Positions 1 to 12,677 of a stretch of DNA of 64,000 bases are shown one piece after another (the stretch's first letter is position 1; each line of letters begins with the position of its first letter). The notes under the pieces were generated by a model. That model ran no database searches. It saw nothing but the letters and a program-made list of their open reading frames with translations, and had not been told where the DNA came from. Where the stretch lies: positions 1-64,000 of the forward strand of contig JAOCPU010000012.1 in NCBI GenBank assembly GCA_035772785.1, read 5' to 3'. A program made the translations under genes and the position numbers. The DNA comes from Phlebiopsis flavidoalba (Eukaryota > Basidiomycota > Agaricomycetes > Polyporales > Phanerochaetaceae).

Positions 1-1329
1 ATTCCCACGACGGGTTGAAAGCTTGCCATGTCCACTCCTCCTGCTCTGCCCGCCGCGGACAGCGCAAGCCGGCCAACAACTCTCCCTCCGCGCCGCCCAC
101 GCCAGTCTGTTCGCCATGCTGCCAGTACTGGCTTCAAGGGAGCAAAACCGTGTCCCGACCCAAAAAGTAGAACTCATCCGTCGCATACGTCTATCCGAGC
201 AACCTTCGTAACCGCGCGATGTCTCCGACGGGTGGTTGGAGGACCAAACGTCGGTCCTGAGTCGCCTCCAGCGCGCTATTCCCTCCGTTTCAGGCACACG
301 AGACCATGAGCGGGCGTGGTTCTGCTTCACAAAAGACATATCCGGCGTGCACGCGCATCAGAGATCGAGAGGAAGTACAACTTGCATGAAGGAGGCAATG
401 GAGGTCTTGCATGAGCTGGACACGAAAACTCTTACACAGAGGGGGCGGGGGGGGGAATGTGGAGGAGGATCCTAGGGCAAAGGATGTCAACTGGAGATGT
501 GATACCCTCAAGAATCTGAAAGGCGCAAGAGTATGTGTGAGGGCTATTGACTCAAGAACACGCGGCCTATTCCCTCGGGAGCTCCGTGTCCACACAGACA
601 CCCATCGAGGGATGGTTGGAACACGAGTGGAGTCCACTCGCGCGGCCGCTGTCATAGAAGGTGTGTTGTGTATTTGTTTGAAAAAGTGAATGACAAATAT
701 CATCTATCCTCGGATCGTTGATGAAGCACCGAAGCTCGGTGATGCCTTTGCGTCTCTTCGATACAACACTCGCCGGGGTTGTCAAAATTCATTATCACCG
801 TACCCTACTCATACCTTCTACGTATTTTTACCTTTTGTCCATCCTTGCATATTCTGAATGACAGGTCGTTGCTCTGCTCCGTTTGTCCGTGCAAGGCCGA
901 ATGACCCCTACACCTCGAACTTCTACCCGCCCGAAACAGCGGCGCTATTTCGAGGCACGCTTCTACTCTGCATACCAACGTCCATTAGCATTAGGGACCT
1001 CGATGAAACTTTTCCGCTATCCCTGCCTCTCAATCCTTTGTGACCGACGTTTTGCCTTGCTTTATGTGATAGACTGTGCTTGCGCCACCAGGACTACAGC
1101 CTCACTGCTATTGGTTGAGATAGGAAGATGCGATTCTCCACACAGTGACCATCTAAACGACACTATAGGACTCGTTTCATCGCACTCGACCAGGTTCTAC
1201 AAGGTGCATACAGAGCGCTTTTACATCGAAGTCCTTCATGATATTGCTTACTTCACTGCGACAATGTGTGCTATTTGAATATTAATCTGCAGTTTACTAG
1301 CCATGCACTCGCCCCGACCGCTACCAAAC
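1..1329. other. Unassigned leading segment
   Basis: No protein family was recognised on either strand. Short overlapping open frames at 23-475 (plus) and 290-703 (minus) are rich in Arg, Ser and Pro and lack any motif I know. The stretch could hold the end of a neighbouring gene cut by the window edge, or non-coding DNA. Nothing RNA-like or repetitive was seen. Confidence 0.4.
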
Positions 1330-2544
1330 TCACCGGGCATGTGAGAGGGGCGTGTTACACACAGACAAGCCAGTGGGAGCTGACCACTCCGAACTCGGGT
1401 CCATCCCTGGACGCTCGAATATGAACGCCTCAAACTTTAACTGGCCCTCGGGAAACACTTCCTTCTCCCACAATTCCTTCCAGCTCTCAAGGGAATGACA
1501 AAACATGTACGATACCGTGCGAATCTTGCGGTCCCGAACACCCTTCACGGGGAGCCCGCCGTGGACACCGAAGATCATTAAGAGCCCGGTTCCGGTTGAC
1601 AGCAAGGGTGCGATCCGCTTCGCGAGCCCGAGCTGTTTCTCTCTGAGGAAGAGAGATGATTTGAAAAGAATGCGGACGCATGTGGATTGCAGAAAGAAAG
1701 ACGTCCGATCAAGAGGTGTGAGTGATTGTGAGCGTTGACAAGGAAAGGTAAAGGGATCTCAGTGGGTACTGCGGTGGGATAAGACGAGAGGGACCAGACA
1801 GTTCGAGTCGAAGGCCATCAGCTGATGAACGGAACTGGAAAGTCTCTTGCGTGGTCTTGAATAGCCTGTGGCCCATATCACCCAGACAATTCTGCGCGCT
1901 AACATAAACACAACTACAGATCATCACGCAACTTGTAGTGATCACCAGGGTGGAGGTCGGACGACAGGGCTTGATTAGTAAACCGGGGAGGAAGCCATCT
2001 GCGACCGGTACCTTGCTAAAAGTCGGTTACCAACACCCACAGCACGCAAAAGGTCAAAGAAAGAGGGCTCACGGACGTTGCGTTGCCAAGCTTAAGCAGT
2101 TGAGGATATGAAAGGCAACACGCCGATATTTTAGAGCCTGCGCTTTAACTTGCGAGAAGTGTATTAGCATTCTTAGACGCAAAAGTCATGGGAACTAAAA
2201 AAAAGAAACGACTCTTCGCGAATCCGAAGACATCGAAGGCAAGTGGTAGGGATCGGACCTTCAACGCACATCGACAGGCGTAAGTATCACGATCGAAAGC
2301 GAGGAAATACTCCCCAAACCTTGTTGTAAATTCTCGGTTCTGAGCCTTCCCCCCCATCGATTATATGCTTCGTCAGCTCCTCAAGGGTCCTTTGATACCG
2401 GTTTGGCTCCCGCTCCCAAAACTTGTATTCCGTCTCATCAAGTATATATAGATTCTCGTTTAGAAGGGCAAGAAGAAGCTGGTCAGGTTGGATATTGTCG
2501 GACATGGCGGTGGAAGTGTTGAACTGCGGAACTACATTGTTCAT
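1330..2544 (-). CDS. SAM-dependent methyltransferase-like protein, copy A
   Basis: Resembles the small fungal SAM-dependent methyltransferases common in Agaricomycetes, often linked to secondary metabolism; the substrate is unknown. The chosen start (Met at 2544) gives an N-terminus with LYILDETEYKFW, matching the family's acidic start. Lower down come a diverged motif-I region (about 2022-2065), MGHRLFKTTQETF (about 1850-1880) and the C-terminal part LMIFGVHGG followed by FCHSLESWKELWEKEVFP (1330-1605), which is the most family-like stretch. The exons lie in different frames, partly from introns and partly from small indels. A diverged paralogue follows immediately upstream on the same strand. 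The family call rests on motif order read by eye. Confidence 0.6.
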
Positions 2545-2749
2545 GAAGAGGACGCGCTATTTATACAGATCGCGACAATGATGTAAGTGAGTAGCTGTCA
2601 TTAACACCCGTGTACACACACGGCACCCGTAAGATAGTACAAATCCTCAGTACGTACAGGCCCCGGAAGGCGGCCGTCATAAGCTAAGGCCGGATCTCAT
2701 CGTTGTCAACGAGGCGCGGTGGTATAGCAAGAGGAGTAGGCCTCCGGAT

Positions 2750-3770
2750 CTGCAAACTACAGTCGGGTAACGGACCAGATGATGAAATAATGCTCCAAAC
2801 TCCTCGCCTATGTTAGGGTGCAATCTTCGAGAAATCTTTCACGTACGCATCGACCTTGACCTTCCCCGTTAGAGAAACACTACTCTTCCCACATCTCCTT
2901 CCAGCTCTACCGGTAGAATGGCAAAACAATGGGAATACCGTGGCGTGTTATTTGCCTCCTTGGAAAACCCTTGGTGGGTAGACCCAACGTTGCCCGCGCC
3001 AAAGATCATCGAGCCTGGTTCCGGACGGAGCAGAGGTGCAATGAGTTTGGCGAGCTGAAAAGCTAGTGCTGCGCCTTCGCAAGAAACAGGTGGAAAAAAA
3101 CGATGATAGTGGTGTATTGCCGACAGTCTACCGCACGAGGGGATGTGAGCGTCTTCAGGGGACGCACAGTAAAGTCAGGGAGCGGGTCGGAGGGAGGAAT
3201 CGAAAGGGAAGGGACAGAGGCGATACGATTGGAGACAAGACAGGACAAGGGTCGAAAAGATGTCGCCTGGACAAAAAGGCACCGGGAACGTTGTATCAAT
3301 TGTAGAGTCTTAAATAGCGCATGTCCCATTGACATAAAATTGAAATATTAGTATAATGGGTTGAGAAATTATTGGTGGTATAACCATGTCCCAGACAGAT
3401 TCTGTGAACGAGTGAGAGAGGTGGGGCAGCCAAAGGACACGGAGACTACGCTTACCTGGATGTAGGTCACAAGCGAGAACCTGTCTTCACTGGGAATCCG
3501 TCAGCGACGCTTTCCTAATGGTCATTACCCCACCACAGCATCCGAGGTCAAGGAAGAGGGCGCCTGGTCGTTCCCGACCAACCTGAGCAGAGTGGCGTAT
3601 GCCGATAACGACACACTTTCAATCCTATTGCCATCGCCATGAAGTGATAAAAATCCGTAGCACGGGGTTGACAAACTACCGTTGCACAACCCAAAACCCA
3701 AGAAGTTCAGAATGCAGTAGTACGACGGATGGACCTGATAACCGGTGTCAGTACATTACATTGGTACTAG
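2750..3770 (-). CDS. SAM-dependent methyltransferase-like protein, copy B
   Basis: Tandem paralogue of copy A. The glycine-rich SAM-binding motif I is clear here: FLDLGCCGG on the minus strand at about 3529-3558, followed by LACDLHPG and a GT donor. Next come NFMSMGHALFKT (about 3290-3335), a region equivalent to the family's 'IHASxxFHLF' (about 3100-3130), LLRPEPGSMIFGAGN (about 2980-3035) and KVKVDAYVKDFSKIAP (about 2830-2880). Several pieces are out of frame with each other, and the Trp-rich stretch matching WKELWEKE in copy A is broken (WKEMWEE, then a shift). The N-terminal exon could not be placed; it may lie between 3770 and 4100. Substrate unknown. Confidence 0.6.
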
Positions 3771-4639
3771 TACGTGCAAGTTGTTAACCTTGTATATCTC
3801 GCCTCTGCACGGGTGAGCACATGCTCTTTTCAAACTCGGTCTTGTGCTGAATACCTGTTTGAGAGCTAGCTACAAGAACGTTCATACTCGTCATCCTCGA
3901 GTTCATAGAGAGAGTCATCCATTTGGGTTTTCGGTGGGTCTCGTTGTGACATGCCTGGGTAGAAAGGTCACGGTGGGGTGTTCGGTATCCTTGGCTATCA
4001 CAAGCTGCGATCCATGGGTCTCACAAGCTGCGAATATATGCATATAATATGCAGATTACAGCGTCTTGTTTCTGCGCATGTGACGGGCTAGAATAGAGTC
4101 GGAAAGGCCAGCAGTGACAGCCATATAGTTTGAAGATCCGTTGTCGGGGTGGTACCGTGAGTCTGCGCACGCGTGGGAACAGCGTCATGGTTCTGCGGTC
4201 CGAGGTAAACCAGAACCGAGAATCGAAGAGGAAGAATAAAAGCGTTCATACAACAAAACACAATATACGTACAGAATCCAGATGTAGAATACATGATATA
4301 ATATATATACCTTGCACAAAGTCAACACAAGATTATGACTTGTCGACCATAAGTTTATGTCTATTTGCGTGAAATAAGGATCGCGGTAGGCGTTATACAA
4401 GTATCGAAGTCGGTCTGCCCAAATGAAAAGACCGACTAATCAGATATATCAGATTGAAGTCGGAAACGCAAAAGGTGGCGACATACTGCTGAGTCATCCG
4501 GAATACTTGCTCGCACACAGCGTAGGTTTGGATAACGTGACGATAGGACTAGGACGTTTACCCGATCGTGCAGCACGTACTCTCCTTGTACTAGAGCATG
4601 GCTTAGGCCGTAGGCCTGGAGGCCTAAAGGTCAGGTAGA
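3771..4639. other. Unassigned, AT-richer segment
   Basis: The missing N-terminal exon of methyltransferase copy B may be in the first few hundred bases. Around 4255-4320 lies an AT-rich patch with ATATATA runs that could be promoter-like. A 71-codon plus-strand frame at 4423-4638 has no recognisable motif and I do not call it a gene. Confidence 0.3.
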
Positions 4640-5486
4640 TTAAACGCACCGAGGTTTTCCCTCTGCTAAAGGGATTATCTGACTGAATTGCTTCTCCTTC
4701 CGTTCGCGAACTAGAGCGTCATCTTCATGCTTCTCAATGATTTTGACTCTTCGCCAGGTTACGATGATTTTATCTGCCTTGAAAACTGACGTGCATGTCT
4801 TGTTTACCCACGTCCGTCATGTCAAATGTTGCAACAATCTGAAAGTCTCAGCGAAAGGTGAAGCTTAGGGTCCGAAAGATCTCTCACCATCTTCCCGTCT
4901 GGCGATAAGCCGAACTCTGCGCTTTTGTCTCGTCAGGGAAAATGTAGTGTACAGGGTTGTGTTTGACTCTCACCTATTCCTTCTCTTAAGTCCGGGTCGC
5001 ACAATATCCTCAGTAGGCTCCTCCTCTACTCTGAGCATTCCTTCCAGCGACTTGACTTTGGAAGGAAGAGCCGCAAGAATTTTCGCTTTCTGCTCCCGCA
5101 CCTCCTCCCACACTGGATCGAGAATGCTTTGGTCGGTGTACATATGTTTCAGGGTCTGGCGGCAGGGTGACTTCTGAGGAGGTTGGCCGCCATATCTTTG
5201 GGGTGAAGGGTTGGTGATGGTGTAGGAACTGGAGAGTCTTTCAGAGCGAAGGCGCGCTCAATGAGACTGTCGTATGCCTCCCATGATTGGCGGATGGGTT
5301 GACTGTATCTCCGGGAAGACCGCATGACGGGTGGAGATGTAGGTACTGAGACGATGGTAGAGGAGTCGAGAGAAATTACAAGAACCCTGGGAGATTGAAC
5401 GCATTGTTATACATGCATCGCCGGCTACGTGCCTGTGGGGGTGTTGGCTTGCCGCGAGGCTCGCCATGTTCCGACTGATCCTGCAT
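4640..5486 (-). CDS. Uncharacterised protein, divergent from SRS2
   Basis: Not recognised. Codon-like sequence runs through several minus-strand exons. A plausible start is Met at 5486 (MQDQSEHGEPRGKPTPP, then a GT donor). Further segments read WEAYDSLIERAFALKD (about 5230-5280), TDQSILDPVWEEVREQKAKI (about 5075-5135), RPGLKRRN (about 4990-5015), NPVHYIFPDETKAQSSAY (about 4900-4955) and SPDGKMVRDLSDPKLH (about 4865-4910). The peptide is charged and soluble, with no signal or membrane segment. The frame changes between these pieces include at least one that is not an obvious intron. It is transcribed divergently from the helicase gene. The 3' end is uncertain. Confidence 0.5.
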
Positions 5487-5732
5487 CCTCCAACGTAAGC
5501 ACCAAATAGAACCAGTCGCAGCCGTGGCAGTGCAAATACGTATGTTGGCACGCCAAAACGAGCATTACGGTGACAACCAAGCCGTCCAAAGTGAGCAAAG
5601 CAAAGGAAAGCTTAAGGACCCCGAGGCGGGAAGCCACGTGGCCGGTCGACTCGACGCGATCACATGACCTCAACGCGTCCCTAGAGTCGGAAGCCGGCGC
5701 TCATACTCTTGGCCTCGTCCTCGTCGCGTATG
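5487..5732. promoter_or_regulatory. Divergent intergenic promoter region
   Basis: About 246 bp separate the proposed start codons of the minus-strand unknown gene (5486) and the plus-strand SRS2-like gene (5733). Both promoters must lie here if those starts are right. No TATA element was seen. Confidence 0.35.
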
Positions 5733-8700
5733 GCCATGGCGGACACCCATCTCCTCGGACTCAACACCGCACAGCTCAGAGGTATGTAAAAGCTCTAATA
5801 TACACATACTATCAAACATCTCGATAATCTTGCCTCGAGCCGTGGAACATCCTCCAAATGTTCCTCTTCAGATTTTGGCCGGACCTGGTAGCGGGAAGAC
5901 CAAAGTCTTGACATCCCGCATCGTACATTTGATTACCCAACATGGAATACTATACCGTCAAGTATTTGTGCGGTTTTACTTTTACCAACAAAGCAGCTCT
6001 CGAAATGCGTACTCGACTTTGGGAAAATACTCGCCAAGGAACAAGTCCGCGTCAAATCAAAATGGGGACTTTTCATGCTTTGTGCGCACAGTTCTTGAGG
6101 AAGTATGCGACGCTGGTGGGTATCAACTGGAAACTTCACTGTATGTGATGCCGACGAAAGGTACATACCATCTCCTAGTCAGTTTTATCCGGCGTCATTC
6201 TAAAACCAAACAGCAAGAAGATCATCGCGAAGATGTTGAAGGAATCCGAGCTCAAGAATTTTTGAAGTCATGTTTCGATCACCTTGAGTGAAGGCACCGT
6301 TGCTTCACGTATCTCTCAGGCTAAAGCCAAAGGCATGACGCCGCATGACCTCTTGGATGCATGGCACGCTACTTCACACACTACTTCGCGAAAAGGCAAG
6401 AGCAAGGAGAAAGGTTTCCCAGCTTCACATACGAGCAGCTCAACGAGACCGATGCTCGGGACGTGTAATACGCGGGAAATTATTGAGTACATTGTGGCGC
6501 ATCTCTATGCCTGGTACGAGCGGGCATTACGCGACAACAATTCCCTGGATTTCGACGACCTTCTGGTCTACGGGGTCAAGCTTCTTGGAGAGAATGCCAA
6601 GGTTGGGAGGTGGTGTCAACATGTCCTCGTCGATGAGTTGTACGTATTCGCGGCTTTTATGTCCATCTTGCTCTGATAGCCAGTCATAGTCAAGACACGA
6701 ATAACGTACAGTACGAGCTCATGCGATGCCTTGCGTCATCGAATCGCTGTGTAACTATTGTCGGAGATCCCGATCAGTCTAGTATGGTCTCGTTTTTCTC
6801 TACAGGACGGCTTGAAGCTAACTATATGCGCACAGTATATGGCTGGCGATCTGCCGAGGTAGAGAATCTTGCCAAAATGCGCACAGAGGTAGGTTGCGCC
6901 GGATAAACACCCAGAGCCTATATTTGAGCGTAGATGAGCTGGACTATATATCAATGCAGATTTCTCACACCACGGTGCAAAATTATGCTAGAGGATAACT
7001 ATCGTTCCACAGGCGCAATATTAAGCCGTCAGCATGGCCGTGTTGCACAAGGCAAGTGGTGCATTATTGCCCTCCAACCTCTGTCTACAACGATCATGAT
7101 AGACAAGGCTCGGATAAAGAAAACCCTCAATGCATTTAAACGCATCCTCAACGGTCCCAAACCGACTCTCCGATTTGCTGTGTCCTGGTCTATGACAAAA
7201 TTTGACGGTGCTCTCAGGCGATTGCATACGAATCGTCAAAACCGTCTCGTGTTGCGACACATGGGGGGCACTTGACATACGACGACATTGGGATTCTACG
7301 TGCGTTAATTCGAGTGCATTAGGTTGATCGCCTGCAATTTTTTGACAGTAACGATATAAACTCCCATCGCGTGTGCTGGAAAGTGCTTTTCGTAAGGAAG
7401 GAAGCGTCCCGACCCGCATACTGGGTGGGGCACGATTCTTCGAGGAGCGCGTTAGAGGTGGATTTGATCTATTTTCTGTCTAGTTACCTACAACTCACTC
7501 ATACTCAGGTCAAAGATTTGCTGCCTACCTACACTCATGACAATCCGTCATATCTGCCTGCCTTTACAAGAGTTGTGAATGTTTCCGGCGAGAAGGGTCT
7601 CGGACAGAAGAGTATGACCTACCCCTATTTTTGACATAGCAAAAATTTGATTCAGGGCTTCTACCAGTCTATCGCAGAGATTTTAGTCGTATCCGGAAAG
7701 TCCAAGAGTCTGCCGCCGCTCGAAGTAGCTGAAACGCATATACGAGGGCAGAATGCCTGACATCAAAACCCCGATCAGGCGTAAAATTGGAGACTTTGTA
7801 CTGGCAATCAAAGTCCTGCGCAAGTTTCGCCATCTGAGGTACGTCGTCACTCGTGCACCCCCTTAGTGGTACTTGTGCCAACATGAAATGGATGGTCAGG
7901 GTGAAGGTCCAGCAAATCTGATTCGCCGACTTCTCGAGTTGGTGAAATTGTGAGAGTCATCTGCAGAAAACCCCAAGAAGGACTGGGAGAGTAGGTGGGG
8001 AAAGAGAACGTGAAGGAGTTGATAAATTTTGCCAGCGAGATGGAAGGCGAATCGCTGGACATCTAAATTCGTTCGATATCGAAAGTCAAGAGCCGGATCC
8101 AGACTCGGGCGGACAAAGGCGATGACGAATATGAGAGGAAGAGTTGGACGACCTAGGATTTGCTGAGGTCAAGGTTAGACCTGCAGCCCGAGGCCTTGTC
8201 AGCACCAGAAACCGAAACACGCGCTGCGGACGTTTCCTCCAAGCGTCGATGCTCTCGACAGATACTGGCCAAGCTGCGGACGCCAAAGATTCGCCGGTAG
8301 GTGGCTTCCCCGTCACAGTTATCTCTGTTGAACTTTATTTTTCTAGAAAGTAACTATTACCACTTGCCCCATCGGCCGCCAAAAGGCTTGAATGGCCTGT
8401 GGTCTTCCCATCCCCGTTGGTACATATTCGTCTATTCTTACACTGTGCTTGATTTAAAGGTCCCGATTTCAGTGGCACTAGAACGACCAGGCCGTGTTTT
8501 TCCACTCGGCCCGCGACGGAAGATAAGGAGGGGAAAAGAAAAAAACGGTTTGTCCTTCTACATCTATATCGCTTAAGAGTTCTCGATGATCACATCGGTT
8601 CGTGGTCGTACAGTCGGCTATTGTACGTCGCCTGTATGCGCGTGCGCAAGGCCTACTATACCTTACGCATGCCGTTCCTCACGCAGGATGGCTTGGGGAA

Positions 8701-9832
8701 GACGGTGGTTCTAAGAAGCTATCGGAATTCATCAGCGTGATAATGAACCCTCAGACGTACGTTGCGGTGCTCTGCTAGTTCGAAAATGTTCTTGTTGACG
8801 TGTGTACATCATCAGAGCCTCTTCTCTGACGCGCCCCCCGAAATGGACACGAGCCAATGCTCCACTCTGGCTAATGTCGAGGTTTTCATCGGCCAGTACC
8901 ACGACCCTAAGAGATGCGGAGACATCGTCGAGGAATTGTGAGTCCCCTCCATTCGCCTTCAAGGGGATCTTTGAAACTTTGTACGCATAGCGAGAAAAAA
9001 CCCATAAGATAAAATCCGTGGTGCTGCACTTCCCAACTAACGAACGAAGACCGTGAATTCGCCTCAACCGGATTCGTGGAATCGCCGCTCCTGTATGGAC
9101 AAATCCGATCGACGCGGTGGGTGCTGTAATACTTCGCCTCCCGAAAATGTACCTATACCAGGTAGGTCTTGCCGTCATTCGTGTAAAGTTCACAATCTGA
9201 ATAGGCTATATAGAAGCGACATTCGTGACGGCAAGGACGTCCATGATGATGTGTCGACCGTACCGAGGCCACCCACCCCCGTTATGACCGCGCTTGGCCA
9301 CGAGCCATGGATAGTTTTCTTCAACCACCCAAACAGGTCAACACTGAACAATCGATGAAGCCTTCATCCAAGACCGCGTCGCTCAAGGTCCACACAAGCT
9401 CCGAAAACGTCTTCGACCAGCAGAATCTGGATTGGTCCCGTGGGAAGTCCCAGACATCAATACAGGCATTCTTGAAGCCCAAAGGCCACACGTCTCTCCC
9501 AGTACAGCTACTGACGCGAGCACTCCCAAGGCGCATCGCAGAAACCCACGACGAAAGTGATTGCGAAGTCTTCATCGTCTCAGCCAAAAGCACTCTCAAA
9601 ACCTCCCCACGAACGGGCAAAGTTCTCAAGCGGCTAAACCTATATCATTTCTGGCCCCACCTTCCTCTGGATTCAATGATCCAGTGCGGACTATCACGTC
9701 ACATTGTATCCCTCAACAGCAGCCCATCAAGCTTGCTGGAGGCAAGAGACGGCTGGGAATGGGGCGAACTACGATGGGGTTTTCCGAGTAAAAAGTTTTA
9801 AACCTCAGGCGCCTGGACCAGAGGATCCATGA
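5733..9832 (+). CDS. SRS2: SRS2-like ATP-dependent DNA helicase (UvrD superfamily)
   Basis: A 3'-5' SF1A helicase that in yeast strips Rad51 from single-stranded DNA and limits recombination at replication forks. Exon 1 (MAMADTHLLGLNTAQLR) joins after a short intron to AVEHPPNVPLQILAGPGSGKT, with Walker A at 5881-5907. Then come motif Ia TFTNKAALEMRTRL, TFHALCAQFLRKYA, motif II VDE..QDTNNVQYELM (6625-6725), motif III VGDPDQS...YGWRSAE (6760-6860), motif V CHAAKGLEWPVVF (near 8370) and motif VI LLYVAC (near 8620). The C-terminal tail ends with KRRLGMGRTTMG and KKFKPQAPGPEDP, stop at 9830-9832. Near 5950 two 2-nt gains break the frame, and a run of T near 9797 carries one extra base. The family assignment is firm; exon borders are not. 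Confidence 0.88.
9451..9474 (+). other. PIP-box-like PCNA-binding motif in SRS2 tail
   Basis: The codons give QTSIQAFL, close to the PCNA-interacting consensus Q-x-x-[ILM]-x-x-[FY]-[FY], followed by Lys-Pro-Lys. Yeast Srs2 binds SUMO-PCNA through its C-terminal tail, so the location is sensible. Binding itself is inferred. Confidence 0.55.
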
Positions 9833-10037
9833 GTTTGTCGCTGCTGGACATCGGATGTGTTTTTTGACCGACCAATCCTTTCAATCTTTGGACATTTGAC
9901 TTCTTTCGACACATGTGGATGTAGAAATAACTGTAATAATACATTATGGATGCGAGCCAAAACATCAAACTAGTACGTATAGATCGTGGAACGACGTAAT
10001 GCTACGAAACATGACTGTAAATGATCATCATGCTTTC

Positions 10038-12610
10038 TCAACCACACTGTCGACCGTCGCGCTTTTCGTGATCATCATAAGCGGACAAGCCGATGGATTT
10101 GTTGATCTCTGCTTGACGTTGCTGGTCGGCGGCGGCAAGTCCAACGGACACCAAAGACGTCGTCCATCTCCTCGAGAGTAAGACCTTTCGTCTCGGGCAC
10201 CTGAAAATAAGGAATTGACATTATGATCTTGGCGGTATCTACACCATGATGACTCACAAGGAAGAGAATAAATAATCCTCCAACGAATGAGAATGCCTGT
10301 CGTGGTGTTAGTTACTACAATGCTTCAGAACAACAATCTATGCTCACCCCGAAGAACACAAAAGTTCCGAAGTTCAAATGCTTCATCATGGTCGGGGTGA
10401 CTTGACCGACCCGATGAAATTGTTCATCTAGAAAAGTTGTATATTAGATGGCGCGAGATAATCCAGGGCAGAAGCATACCCAGTTAGACGCAAGCAGCGA
10501 TGGAAATGCCCTTTCCACGAATGCTCAATGGCCAAATCTCTGCGACCAGGATCCAAGCGCAGCGGGGCCCCAGCTATAGCCAAACGCCTAATACCCTTGA
10601 CATCAGCCACACGCTGAACTTACTATTAGAGCCACGCACCCATCGCAAAGACCCAAACAAAGGCACAAGCAACCCATCCCTCGGAGCGATGGGTGTCCCA
10701 GGAGTTGTGGAAGAGCCCGGTGAGCACGGGGCGACGATGAGATGACATCTGAGAAGTCATGAGAATTAATGATTAGTTATCTGAATGTTTCACATACCCA
10801 GCCATGATGAAGGCGCCAGAGACAAGGATAGGCTTGCGACCAGCCTTGTCGACCCAAATAACGGCGGGGATCGTCGCGAGGAACATCCTGGGCGTCAACT
10901 CATCAGATATGATACTGAAAAACTAGATGGTACATACACAATACCAACGACGCCCGTAGCCAGTAGCGAGACACTGTTACCCCAGTGAGGCCTAGATCCT
11001 TGAAGATGGTGGGGGACGTAGTAAAGAATGGCGTTGACCTAGTAGTCGGATGAGCGAATGTATAATGTGGCGTACACGCCTATAAAAGCTTACACCTGTC
11101 CATTGCTGGAAAAACATCGTCCTATATATATGTTTCAGCCCTCCAACCCTCCAAATACCTAGACCAAGAAGTTGATGATCCACTCACAATGTGCCAACGG
11201 CAGTACGGTAGAACAAAGCTATACGACGCGTTTCAATTTGCGAAAGCTTGTGACAATTGAGCATAGCTTACTCCTAGTGGTAATGAGACTGAGATAATCG
11301 GCAGCACCAAGCTTGACGCTAGACCACCAAGAGCCGTCTTGCCATTGAGGATACTTGAGTGCTTGGGTTTCTTGCTCGAACAAATGTTGCGCACTTGATC
11401 TCCCTAAATACGGTCGTCAAATCAAACGAACCAACAAGTTGAAGCAACGCTTACAAAAAACTCGATTTGAACGACTTCATGATCGGGAGGAAGCCTACGA
11501 GCTTTGCTGAGTACTGCCAAAGCTTCGTCCTCCCGACCCTTGTTGACAAGCCAACGGGGGTGAGAATGGCATGAAAAGGATGCCGACTCCAAGAATGATG
11601 GCTGGCACAAGCTGAAGGGCGAGGGGGAATTCGCCATGCCGCTTCGCTCTGAGTATCGCCCGTACCACCGATGAAATTGGTGCCGTAATCGATCCAGAAC
11701 GAGATCATGATACCAAAGGTAATAGCTAGCTGCTGCAGCGCTACCAAGCTTCCGCGGACCTCTGGTGGAGCGATTTCAGCGCTGATGACCCGTTAGATAG
11801 GCTGATATTGCGCATCGAATGGGGACTCACTTGTACAGCGGGACGGCCATACTCAACGACCCGACGCCCAGACCGGTGACAAAACGGCCTGTGAACCGGG
11901 GTTAGCTCCTCGGTCCGATGAGTAAATATGTGAATATGACGGACCTCCAAAGATAGAGGACGGATGGAAAGCGGTGGTCTGAACGATGACACCAACACAG
12001 AACACACAGACCGCTGCACGACCCAAATCAGCCAAACAGTCACTTATATGTGCGCGTGTGACATACCAAGGACAATTGTATATTTCCTTGACAATTTATC
12101 GGCAATGTAACCTGTGCAAAGTACACCGAACCATGCGCCTAGTTCGAGAATGGAAACTAGCCAGCCTTCAGTCGCTGTGTTGGAGACAGCGGTGCCCATT
12201 CTAATTGTCGAAGTTCCTCATGCTAAAAAGCCATTAAAAACCTTCGCCGACCACGTGTAAAAACGACACACACCCCAAAGACACCCGAGAATACTCCTTG
12301 GTTATAACCTTTGGAAGAAGCTTTGTGAGGAGACCTATTTTGCATTCAGACACCCTTACGAACCGTAGAGCCTGATAGTATTCGTGGATAATTAGTATGG
12401 AGGAAGATCTCATATACGACGGCACTCACAATCCACCCAAAGACGCAAACACAGCGATCAAGAACACTCGACCATTGTGCATGAGACCTCTCTGAAGAGA
12501 GCGGTTAGAACCCTGATTGTTATCACACTACACAGAACGCGCACCCAACCAGACTGGCCTTGGAGGGCCCTACGGCGGCCAGAAGCTAAAGCAACAGTTC
12601 CTCCTGCCAT
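10038..12610 (-). CDS. MFS sugar transporter
   Basis: Plasma-membrane sugar/H+ symporter of the major facilitator superfamily. The start MAGGTVALASGRRRALQGQ at 12610 is followed by short exons: GLMHNGRVFLIAVFASLGGL, GYNQGVFSGVFG (about 12290), an exon with LVSILELGAWFGVLCTGYIADKLSRKYTIVL (residues of the TM2-loop signature), VGSLSMAVPLYNAEIAPPEVRG, the helix segment LVALQQLAITFGIMISFWID, then SPRWLVNKGREDEALAVL (about 11530), FFQQWTGVN, and PETKGLTLEEMDDVFG (about 10165-10210). These are the standard sugar-porter signatures. The C-terminus reads EINKSIGLSAYDDHEKRDGR with the stop at 10038. Frames jump inside several exons. Sugar specificity cannot be read. Confidence 0.88.
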
Positions 12611-12669
12611 GGTCGTTTGCTTGTGGGAAGAGGGCGAGCGGACGAGGTATCAATCAACGTGCCAGGAGG

Positions 12670-12677
12670 CTTATATA
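12670..12677 (-). promoter_or_regulatory. TATA-like element of the sugar transporter
   Basis: The minus strand reads TATATAAG about 60 bp upstream of the proposed start codon at 12610. Spacing and sequence fit a fungal core promoter. No experimental support. Confidence 0.4.

Noticed and set aside
4423..4638. 71-codon plus-strand frame
   Set aside because: No motif, no splice context, and surrounding sequence looks non-coding.
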